From: Puniceicoccaceae bacterium MED-G32
Lineage (GTDB): Bacteria > Verrucomicrobiota > Verrucomicrobiia > Opitutales > Coraliomargaritaceae
Length of the DNA: 33,082 nucleotides
Direction of reading: 5' to 3'
Assembly: GCA_002457235.1 (NCBI GenBank)
Contig: NTJV01000006.1
Coordinates: 1-33,082 of the forward strand
Positions 1 to 7,264 of the stretch are shown piece after piece; positions within the stretch are counted from its first letter, which is position 1, and every line of letters begins with the position of its first letter. A program made the position numbers and the translations under genes. Below the pieces are notes generated by a model that ran no database searches, was not told the DNA's origin, and was given only the letters and a program-made list of their open reading frames with translations.

Positions 1-379
1 GGTGACGCTCTTCGGCAATTTTCTGAGTCTCTGCATCAAAATTGCTGGAGCCTTTGGATTCTTTAAGCAGAGAGAAAAAGAAATGACTGTTATTCAATGC
101 GGTGACGGCGAGTCCTAAACAGTCATTGATGACCTGACGCACTAATAGGTCTCGAGCATAGGCCTGCATCTGCTCAAAATTTTGATGCCGTTTGCCTGAG
201 GGCATGATTTGAGGTGCAGCCGAACGTTTTTTATAATCTTTCTCTTGGACGGATTCTCTAGAGGCTAAATTGAATGCGAGCATGTCCGCATGGCGTTGTA
301 ATCCATCCATAAATTCTTGTGCCATAGCACGTAAATTCAGTTCTTTTGATTGCTTATCTTTGCCAAATCCTTTGTTCAT
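1..379 (-). CDS. Hypothetical protein, N-terminal part (truncated by window edge)
   Basis: Reading leftward from an ATG at 379-377, an open frame runs 126 codons to the window edge with no stop, so the 3' end lies outside. The product begins MNKGFGKDKQSKELNLRA and looks soluble and helical: many charged residues, several Met/Gln/Glu-rich stretches, no signal peptide and no membrane segment. A basic, proline-containing patch follows at about residues 50-65, and then a second helical block with an Asn-Asn-Ser-His-Phe-Phe-Phe segment. I do not recognise the family and assign no function. Codon use looks like that of its neighbours. It is divergent from the peptide-transport operon starting at 625, so the 380-624 gap probably holds promoters for both. 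Confidence 0.7.
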   Translation of the reverse strand, partial: MNKGFGKDKQSKELNLRAMAQEFMDGLQRHADMLAFNLASRESVQEKDYKKRSAAPQIMPSGKRHQNFEQMQAYARDLLVRQVINDCLGLAVTALNNSHFFFSLLKESKGSSNFDAETQKIAEERH

Positions 380-404
380 CGCTTTTCTTATTTTCCTCAC
401 TTCT

Positions 405-430
405 TTGGATCAGAGCATTGGATCAGAGCA
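405..430. repeat. Perfect 13-bp tandem duplication
   Basis: TTGGATCAGAGCA occurs twice in immediate succession (405-417 and 418-430). It lies just upstream of the start codon of the leftward truncated gene, in its presumed leader or promoter. It may be a replication-slippage duplication; no function is evident. Confidence 0.85.
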
Positions 431-555
431 ATCTGCATTGCTTGTATCTAAAATCCATTCCAATAATACAAAATAAAACAAATTGTGTAGCCTTTATCAA
501 GAGGCAACTTTCCCAGTAAGCATTTGCCTTAGCAGTTTTTAAGTACTTTTTTATA

Positions 556-574
556 CGCTTTTAAGGCAAAAGCG
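556..574. promoter_or_regulatory. Perfect 7+5+7 inverted repeat upstream of the oppA-like gene
   Basis: CGCTTTTAAGGCAAAAGCG has two perfectly complementary 7-base arms around a 5-base centre. It lies 50 bases before the ATG at 625 in the 245-base gap 380-624. Neither strand has a U-run directly after the dyad, so a terminator is unlikely, and the geometry resembles a repressor or activator operator. The TATA-like sequence at 597-602 could be a weak -10 for the downstream operon. Apart from the tandem repeat at 405-430, I see nothing else in this gap. Confidence 0.4.
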
Positions 575-624
575 CTTGCAGGCTATGAGAAGAATTTATA
601 TCAAATCAGCTTGCACCTAAAATC

Positions 625-2244
625 ATGAAATTCACTTTTTTCCTCATCATTCCATTGCTTATCAGTCTTTTCATAAGCTTGGCGTGTACTCCGGCTCAAA
701 CAAATGTTGAACGAGGAATTTCTGAGCAAGTACTATATATTGGTATTGGCACTGAGCCTGAGGGGCTAGACCCCCACTTGGTATCTGGGGTGACTGAGCA
801 TTATGTCCTACTCTCACTCTTTGAAGGCTTGACGACTGTTGATCCGAAGACACTTGAAATCTTACCGGGTGTGGCGAAATCTTGGACAATCTCTGACGAT
901 GGCTTAGTCTATACCTTTCACTTAGATTCAGAGGCACTTTGGTCTAATGGTGATTCTGTCTCTGCCCATGATTTCACCTTTTCTTATGAACGTATCCTTT
1001 CACCGAAACTGGGAGCTCCTTATGCGTATATGCTTTATCCGATCAAAGGTGCAGAGGACTTTCATAAAGGACAGACCGATTCTTTTTCTGAGGTTGGAGT
1101 CAAAGCCATCAATGCAGAGACATTAGAAATACAATTACACTCGGTGACCCCTTATTTCCTTTCTTTGCCCACACATTTTACTTGGTGGCCAGTACACCCG
1201 CCGACCATTCTTAAGCATGGTTCAATGGTGGATCGAATATCGAAATGGACACAGCCAAAAAACTTTGTGGGCAATGGACCTTTCGCTTTAAAGACATGGC
1301 GTTTAAATAATGGAATCAGCGTGGTGCGAAATCCTTTTTATCGAGAAGCAGACATACTTAAACTGAATGGGATTGAATTTTTGCCGATCAATTTGGAAAC
1401 GGAGGAGCGTGCTTTTCGTGCAGGGCAAATTCATCTTACTTCGGGCGTACCGACTGCCCGTATTGATTGGTATCGCAAGCATCGTCCAGAAAACATCCGC
1501 TTTGATCCCTATCTTGGTGTGTATTATTATTTAGTGAATACGGAAAAACCTCCGCTCTCAGATAAGCGTGTGCGTCAGGCTTTAGCCTATGCCATCAATC
1601 GAGAGAGCTTGACTCAATATGTTTTAAAAGGCGGACAAAAGCCTGCCTATCATTTCACCCCTCCAAACACTGGAGGCTTCTCCGCAGAAAAGAACTTCTC
1701 CTATGATCCAGAAAAAGCACGGGCTCTACTCGCCGAAGCTGGATTCCCAAAGGGGAAAAATTTTCCCGAAATTGAATTACTTTATAATACATCCGAGTCA
1801 CATAAAATTGTTGCCGAGGCGATTCAGCAAATGTGGAAACAAGAACTAGGAATCACGATACGTTTACACAATCAAGAATGGAAGGTGTATTTGGACTCTC
1901 GGCAAAAAGGGGATTTCGATATCGTACGTGCGGCTTGGATCGGTGATTATTTAGACCCCTATACATTCCTCGGACTCGGCATTTCAGACTCAGGGAATAA
2001 TCATAGCGGATGGAGAGACATTGCGTTTGATCAACTGCTTACAGAAACCACACAAACCTTGGAGAGCGATAAACGCTTTGAGCTGTTTCAAAAAGCGGAA
2101 GATCGTTTAATTGAAGCGATGCCCTTCATCCCAATTTACTTTTATGTTCGTAGTCTACTTATCGATCGTTCCGTGGACGGATGGTACTCAAACATTCTCG
2201 ACTATCATCCCTATCAATTTATTTCCCTAACAGAGAAGGATTAA
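625..2244 (+). CDS. oppA: Oligopeptide ABC transporter substrate-binding lipoprotein (SBP family 5)
   Basis: This 539-residue protein would capture peptides in the periplasm and deliver them to the permease encoded just downstream. The N-terminus is a lipoprotein-type signal: a basic start, a hydrophobic stretch and Cys21 after Ser-Leu-Ala. The box is not ideal because position -3 is Ser. The mature part shows the SBP_bac_5 layout: an early Gly-Leu-Asp-Pro-His segment at about 45, then a VAKSWTISDDGLVYTFHL block followed by W-S-N-G-D and the DFTFSYERIL block. The late region matches peptide/nickel-binding proteins, with a DKRVRQALAYAINRE motif. Length is normal for OppA (about 540). The ATG at 625 is the only start that gives a signal peptide. 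It heads a tight operon with two permease genes; the stop is 7 bases before the next start. Substrate specificity cannot be read from sequence. Confidence 0.9.
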   Translation: MKFTFFLIIPLLISLFISLACTPAQTNVERGISEQVLYIGIGTEPEGLDPHLVSGVTEHYVLLSLFEGLTTVDPKTLEILPGVAKSWTISDDGLVYTFHLDSEALWSNGDSVSAHDFTFSYERILSPKLGAPYAYMLYPIKGAEDFHKGQTDSFSEVGVKAINAETLEIQLHSVTPYFLSLPTHFTWWPVHPPTILKHGSMVDRISKWTQPKNFVGNGPFALKTWRLNNGISVVRNPFYREADILKLNGIEFLPINLETEERAFRAGQIHLTSGVPTARIDWYRKHRPENIRFDPYLGVYYYLVNTEKPPLSDKRVRQALAYAINRESLTQYVLKGGQKPAYHFTPPNTGGFSAEKNFSYDPEKARALLAEAGFPKGKNFPEIELLYNTSESHKIVAEAIQQMWKQELGITIRLHNQEWKVYLDSRQKGDFDIVRAAWIGDYLDPYTFLGLGISDSGNNHSGWRDIAFDQLLTETTQTLESDKRFELFQKAEDRLIEAMPFIPIYFYVRSLLIDRSVDGWYSNILDYHPYQFISLTEKD

Positions 2245-2251
2245 TTTTTCA

Positions 2252-3169
2252 GTGTTTCAATTAAGCATCAGACGACTCCTACAAGCAATTCCAACCCTTT
2301 GGATTATTGCAACGCTGACCTTTATTCTGATGCAGCTGACTCCAGGCGGGCCCTTCGACCAAGAGAAACCTGTAACTCCTGAAATTAAAAAATTAATTGA
2401 AGCACATTACGGCATGGATAAACCGATCCATGAGCAATATATACAATTTATCGTGAAGCGCCTACAAGGTGATTTTGGCCCGTCCTATAAATATGCTGGA
2501 TGGGATGTGGATGAAATTATCGCACAAGCATTTCCAGTTTCACTGGAGCTTGGTTTGTATGCATTGATCATTGCTATCTGTATCGGTGTGCCTCTTGGCA
2601 TTCTGTCCGCACTGTTTCATAAAAAGCCGATGGAGATTGTCTTTATGAGTCTTGCTCTGATCGGTATTTGCTTACCCGCATTTGTTTTAGGACCGCTTTT
2701 ATTATTGGTCTTTTCAACAGAGTTAGGTTGGTTCAATCCCTTTGGTTGGAATTCATTCAGCGACCGTATCTTACCCGCTTTGACCTTGGGCTTATTCTAT
2801 GCCTCCTTTATTGCCCGGCTCACTCGTAGTGGCACTTTAGATGTTTTAAAACACCCGTATATTCAGACCGCACGAGCAAAGGGGCTGTCCTCGATACGGA
2901 TTCTCTTTGTCCATACATTGCGTTCTGCACTCAGTCCAGTGGTGGCTTATTTAGGTCCTGCAGTGGCGGGAATGATTTCTGGCTCATTTGTTGTTGAAAC
3001 TTTATTTTTTATACCCGGCTTAGGGAGCTTCTTTGTTAATTCGGCCTTCAATAGAGATGATACGATGGTCATGGGTACGGTACTTTTTTATGCCGCTCTG
3101 ATTATCCTCTTCAACCTCGTTGTTGATTTAATCCAAATTTGGATGAACCCAAAATTAAATCGTGATTAA
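2252..3169 (+). CDS. oppB: Oligopeptide ABC transporter permease, OppB type
   Basis: A 305-residue inner-membrane permease, one half of the translocation channel. It starts at GTG (2252), preceded by GAGAAGGA at 2233-2240, one of the few good Shine-Dalgarno sites in this window, which supports this start. TM1 covers about residues 9-29 and is followed by the OppB-type LTPGGPFD motif. Further membrane segments lie at about 98-120, 130-155, 172-190, 227-250 and 275-295. The EAA loop that contacts the ATPase lies at about 199-225 (HPYIQTARAKGL). Length is standard for OppB (306 in E. coli). It is coupled to the next gene by a short overlap. No ATPase gene follows in this operon. Confidence 0.92.
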   Translation: MFQLSIRRLLQAIPTLWIIATLTFILMQLTPGGPFDQEKPVTPEIKKLIEAHYGMDKPIHEQYIQFIVKRLQGDFGPSYKYAGWDVDEIIAQAFPVSLELGLYALIIAICIGVPLGILSALFHKKPMEIVFMSLALIGICLPAFVLGPLLLLVFSTELGWFNPFGWNSFSDRILPALTLGLFYASFIARLTRSGTLDVLKHPYIQTARAKGLSSIRILFVHTLRSALSPVVAYLGPAVAGMISGSFVVETLFFIPGLGSFFVNSAFNRDDTMVMGTVLFYAALIILFNLVVDLIQIWMNPKLNRD

Positions 3170-4040
3170 TTCAAAAACAGAAAAAATGCATCTTTCAAGG
3201 AGCGCAGGTAGCGAACAAACCAAGCTATGGGAAACGCTCTACAGGTCTACGAATGCACTGATTGGATTTGCCCTCTTTTTTACCATCACGCTTGCCTGCT
3301 TCATTGGACCATTTTTTGTGCCTCACTCTTACGAGACAACCCAACTTTCCCTCGGTGCGAGTGCCCCTTCCTCTCAACATCTATTTGGCACAGATGTTCT
3401 AGGACGTGATTTACTGATACGCACTTTAATCGGGGGACAAATATCGATCTTTGTCGGCTTTTTAGCCACGATTATCGCCTTAATCATAGGGACTGCTTAT
3501 GGAATGGTTGCTGGTTACGTTGGCAAAAAAACTGATGCACTGATGATGCGATTTGTCGATACACTGTATGCCCTACCGTTCACTATTATGGTGATTCTAC
3601 TGACAGTATTATTTGGCCGTAGTTTAGTTTTAATTTTTCTCGCCATCGGTGCAGTGGAATGGTTGACCTTAGCTAGAATTGTTCGTGGAGAAACTCGAAA
3701 TATCAAAACACAAGCTTATGTACAAGCGGCACAATTGAATGGACTGCCCCACCACCAAATTATTTCAAAGCACATCCTTCGAAATTTAATCAGCCCCGTG
3801 ATTGTCTTTGCTACTTTGACTATTCCATCGGTGATTCTTTTAGAATCAGTGATCAGTTTTTTAGGATTAGGCGTTCAGGCCCCACTGGCTTCTTGGGGTA
3901 GCTTAATTAATGAAGGTGCACAAAAATTTGATGTCTATCCGTGGCTTCTGATCTTTCCATCCATTTTCTTCTCTATGACAATTTTATCACTCAATTTTAT
4001 TGGTGATGCCTTTAGAGATGCCTTTGACCCTATCTTATAA
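3162..4040 (+). CDS. oppC: Oligopeptide ABC transporter permease, OppC type
   Basis: A 292-residue permease, partner of the preceding OppB. It shows an N-terminal cytosolic extension, TM1 at about 33-53, the GTDVLGRD motif at 77-83 typical of OppC/DppC, and an EAA loop at about 186-212 (VQAAQLNGLPHHQ). The last membrane segments carry the usual SFLGLGVQAPLASWG signature. The GTG at 3162 overlaps the oppB stop by 8 bases, suggesting translational coupling; an ATG at 3186 is an alternative. It ends only 23 bases from the stop of the convergent ATPase gene, with no clear terminator between, so the two transcripts probably run into each other. Confidence 0.92.
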   Translation: MINSKTEKMHLSRSAGSEQTKLWETLYRSTNALIGFALFFTITLACFIGPFFVPHSYETTQLSLGASAPSSQHLFGTDVLGRDLLIRTLIGGQISIFVGFLATIIALIIGTAYGMVAGYVGKKTDALMMRFVDTLYALPFTIMVILLTVLFGRSLVLIFLAIGAVEWLTLARIVRGETRNIKTQAYVQAAQLNGLPHHQIISKHILRNLISPVIVFATLTIPSVILLESVISFLGLGVQAPLASWGSLINEGAQKFDVYPWLLIFPSIFFSMTILSLNFIGDAFRDAFDPIL

Positions 4041-4063
4041 AAGAGCCACTGAGTAGGTATCGA

Positions 4064-4900
4064 TTATTGGTCGAATGTATCGCTAATTGTAGTGAGACGT
4101 TCTCTGCTATCGCCCAACTTAGGGATACAAGTAATCAAGGCTTTGGTATAAGGATGTTGAGGGTTCGACAAAACGGTTTCTACGCTTCCTGATTCCACAA
4201 TATCGCCTCGGTACATAACTAGAACACGATCGGCAAACCCTTTAACAATTCCAAAATTATGGGTGATTAATAAAATACTCATTCCTAATTGATTGCGCAG
4301 CTTTCTTAGCAAATCTAGAATCTGTGCTTGGATAGTTACATCCAGCGCAGTTGTCGGTTCATCTGCCACCAATAATTTGGGTTCGCAAGCCAATGCCATA
4401 GCTATAACGACACGTTGCTGCATCCCACCACTCAATTCATGCGGATATGATCGATAACGATGCTGTGCCTCTCGAATCCCTACGAGTTCTAAAAGCTCGA
4501 TTACTCGTCCTTCGACATCACTGATATCAGGACGGTGCAACCGCACCGCTTCCGCAATTTGAAAACCAATCGAGAAAACCGGGTTTAAAGAGGCTGAAGG
4601 TTCTTGAAAGATGTAGGCAATGCCTCCACCACGAATTTTTCGCAAAGCAGAATCCTCTAATTTTAAAACATCATCACCATCAAAAATAATTGAACCAGAA
4701 ACAGAGCAATTCGCATCCGTTGGGAGTAATCGAGTCAGAGCCAAGCAACTGACACTTTTTCCGCTTCCGCTTTCCCCAAGAATCGCAACGGTTTCTCCCC
4801 CTGCTTCAATGTCGAAATCAATCCCATGCACCACTTCATTAATCTGATCACCCGAACCAAATCCTATCTTCAATTGCTCAACTGTTAATAATTTCGACAT
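4064..4900 (-). CDS. oppD: Peptide ABC transporter ATP-binding protein, OppD/DppD type, short C-terminus
   Basis: This cytosolic ATPase would power peptide uptake. All nucleotide-binding motifs are intact: Walker A GESGSGKS (42-49), Q-loop Gln99, signature LSGGMQQR (156-163), Walker B LLVADEP (176-182) and switch His214. The family C-terminal extension starts normally ([14 protein letters not shown] at about 249) but stops at residue 278. OppD/DppD proteins usually run to about 330 and carry a cysteine-rich segment; here that segment is absent. The same frame after the stop shows no sign of it. It is the third gene of the leftward operon, 31 bases after the fused permease. No OppF-type second ATPase is in the window, so a homodimer or a partner encoded elsewhere is inferred. 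Confidence 0.92.
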   Translation of the reverse strand: MSKLLTVEQLKIGFGSGDQINEVVHGIDFDIEAGGETVAILGESGSGKSVSCLALTRLLPTDANCSVSGSIIFDGDDVLKLEDSALRKIRGGGIAYIFQEPSASLNPVFSIGFQIAEAVRLHRPDISDVEGRVIELLELVGIREAQHRYRSYPHELSGGMQQRVVIAMALACEPKLLVADEPTTALDVTIQAQILDLLRKLRNQLGMSILLITHNFGIVKGFADRVLVMYRGDIVESGSVETVLSNPQHPYTKALITCIPKLGDSRERLTTISDTFDQ

Positions 4901-4931
4901 AATTAAAAAAATACCCGTTTAGCTTAAATAA

Positions 4932-7235
4932 TCAAAGCTTCATCTTCGGATCAACAATATCTCGAAGCACATCCCCTAAAACATTGTAAGCCACGACCGT
5001 GACAAAGATTGCCACTCCAGGCAATAGCATCCACCAAAAATTCATAAAAAATACAATCATATTGCCCTGTGATTGTTTAAGCATCAATCCCCATGAAGCT
5101 GAAGGTTCTGAGATTCCCAATCCGAGAAATGAGAGTGCGGCTTCTGCTAATATATAACCAGGAATCGAAAGAGTTGCCGCGACCAATAAATAACTAGCAA
5201 TATTCGGCAAAATATGACGCACCAATATCAACCATACCGGGACACCAAAACTTTCTGCCGCTTGTACGAACGGTCTTTTGCGAAGGGATAAAGTCATGCC
5301 TCGAATAATCCGAGCGGTGCCCGCCCAGCCAATCACCGATAAAATAACCACAATAATCGTATACACTTGAACCGGCGAAAGCTCAGGTTGCATGAAGGCA
5401 GAACGCAACGCTAACAATAAATACAGACCCGGTATCGACATTAATAATTCGACCAGTCGCATCGCCGAGAAGTCCACCCAACCCCCATAATAGCCTGCTA
5501 TTGCACCTACAATGAAGCCTAGTACCAGCGTAATTGAAATACCAATCAATCCAATCGATAGAGAAATTTGAGAGCCATATAAAAGCCGACTGAATATATC
5601 ACGTCCCGTAGAATCAGAGCCTAATAAATACAATCGGTCGTTTTCGTTTCCCGATTCTAATTGAAGAAACTTATGGTCCATAGGAATGAAACCAAATAAT
5701 TGATATGGTTCTGATTTGGTAAAAAATTGAAGCTGTGCGGTTTCACCTGTCGCTTGATATTGAGCCGCCCCTACTTGCACTCTTTCCATCAAACTCACTT
5801 CAAAATGCCCATCCACAAATTGAATTTGTGAAGGTGGATGATAAGGAAAACTGAGGTTTTGCTCAGAGACCGAATACGGAGCAAAAAAGGAAGCAAAGCC
5901 TGAGAGAAAATAGAGAATTATTAAAATCGAAAAGGCAATTGCTCCAGAGGCCCGTTTAAAAATTGGAATCAATAAACGCTTCGCCATAATAAACATGAGA
6001 TAGCCCACCATGGCGATACACGCCAAGGCAACCAAAGCAACTATGAGCAGACCGACCCATTTTAAACATTGGGCAATTACAAACAACCCTGATGGGAAAT
6101 AAGACTCTAATAAAATTTCTCCGCCGATCAGACCAAAGAGAATTAAAAATAACCATCGACTATAATTCGTATTTTTCTTCCTAGAGTTGGATTGTTCCGA
6201 TTCGACTCGGATACGAGGGTCTACCCAACCGAGTAATAAGTCGGCTAATAGATTACCAAAAACCAGCAAGGTCACACCTACCAATACACCTGCCATAACT
6301 ACATATTGGTCTTCCCTTATCAACGCATCATAAATCAACTGCCCTAAGCCCGGATAGTTCATTACATTTTCTACCAATAAAGCACCCGATAACAAACTGG
6401 CAAAGGCATAGCCCAATGAAGTGATCAAAGGATTGATCGCATTACGAAACACATGCACAAACATTATGATACCTTCTCGTAACCCTTTAGCTCGTGCCGT
6501 TGTTACAAACTCTGCTCGCATACTGTCGATGAAATTGGCACGCATAATTCGCATAGTACCGGCAATGCCCCCGATGCCTAATACAATTGTCGGTAAAATC
6601 AAATGATGCAAATAATCGAGAAACTGTAAGCCCAGAGGCAAAAATTCACTTTCGATAGAGGATCGACCACCCTCAGGAAATAAACCAGTAACCGCGGCAA
6701 AATAAACCGCTAAAATCGCGAGAAAAAATTCAGGGATAGACAGTGCGGCATACGCAAAAAAAGCGGATATTCGATCAAAGATTGAATCTTTATACATGGC
6801 AGCTAAAATCCCCAAAGGAATTGCAATAATCCAAGCGAAGAGAATTGAACATAAAGAAAGAATAAATGTAGCAGGCACACGTTGCTTTAATAAATCAAAT
6901 ACCTCGACTTTGTAAGTCCATGATTCTCCGAAATATGGACTGCCAAAGAAGAGTCCTTTGTCAGGTTCACCCACCCATGGCCCGTATTTAAGTGGCGATA
7001 CATTTGCCAACCAATGTCCATACTGAACAAACCATGGCGTTGGATTTCCTGCTGCATCTACCAAGCCTAATTGATGCTCCATCTGCTCAATAAAGCTAGG
7101 GTCTATATCCTTTGCCGCTCGTGCTTGTGTTAAAAAGTCGCCCGGAGATAAATACATTAAAAGTGAAACGAGCAAACTCACTCCAAATAATAATGGAATT
7201 ATTGTGCATAAACGCCTGAAAATAAATCGCCACAT
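4932..7235 (-). CDS. Fused peptide ABC transporter permease (OppB-like + OppC-like in one chain)
   Basis: A 767-residue protein containing both permease halves. Residues 1-340 are an OppB-type half: TM1 at about 10-28, LSPGDF after it, a periplasmic segment to about residue 115, and an EAA loop VTTARAKGLREG. A linker at about 345-430 has two predicted membrane segments, an even number that keeps the second half in the correct topology. The OppC-type half begins at about 430 (ILIILYFLSGFASFFAPYS), has a periplasmic insertion of about 90 residues, then LLGSDSTGRDIFSRLL, and a second EAA loop VQAAESFGVPVW. It ends with the usual SFLGLGISEPSASWG block. The reading frame is unbroken, so this is a real fusion and not two adjacent genes. 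It lies between the binding lipoprotein and the ATPase. The YejB/YejE branch seems the nearest relative, judged from the insertion; this is inference. Confidence 0.9.
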   Translation of the reverse strand: MWRFIFRRLCTIIPLLFGVSLLVSLLMYLSPGDFLTQARAAKDIDPSFIEQMEHQLGLVDAAGNPTPWFVQYGHWLANVSPLKYGPWVGEPDKGLFFGSPYFGESWTYKVEVFDLLKQRVPATFILSLCSILFAWIIAIPLGILAAMYKDSIFDRISAFFAYAALSIPEFFLAILAVYFAAVTGLFPEGGRSSIESEFLPLGLQFLDYLHHLILPTIVLGIGGIAGTMRIMRANFIDSMRAEFVTTARAKGLREGIIMFVHVFRNAINPLITSLGYAFASLLSGALLVENVMNYPGLGQLIYDALIREDQYVVMAGVLVGVTLLVFGNLLADLLLGWVDPRIRVESEQSNSRKKNTNYSRWLFLILFGLIGGEILLESYFPSGLFVIAQCLKWVGLLIVALVALACIAMVGYLMFIMAKRLLIPIFKRASGAIAFSILIILYFLSGFASFFAPYSVSEQNLSFPYHPPSQIQFVDGHFEVSLMERVQVGAAQYQATGETAQLQFFTKSEPYQLFGFIPMDHKFLQLESGNENDRLYLLGSDSTGRDIFSRLLYGSQISLSIGLIGISITLVLGFIVGAIAGYYGGWVDFSAMRLVELLMSIPGLYLLLALRSAFMQPELSPVQVYTIIVVILSVIGWAGTARIIRGMTLSLRKRPFVQAAESFGVPVWLILVRHILPNIASYLLVAATLSIPGYILAEAALSFLGLGISEPSASWGLMLKQSQGNMIVFFMNFWWMLLPGVAIFVTVVAYNVLGDVLRDIVDPKMKL

Positions 7236-7264
7236 AGTTAATTTTGATTAATCTTAATCCGTGC

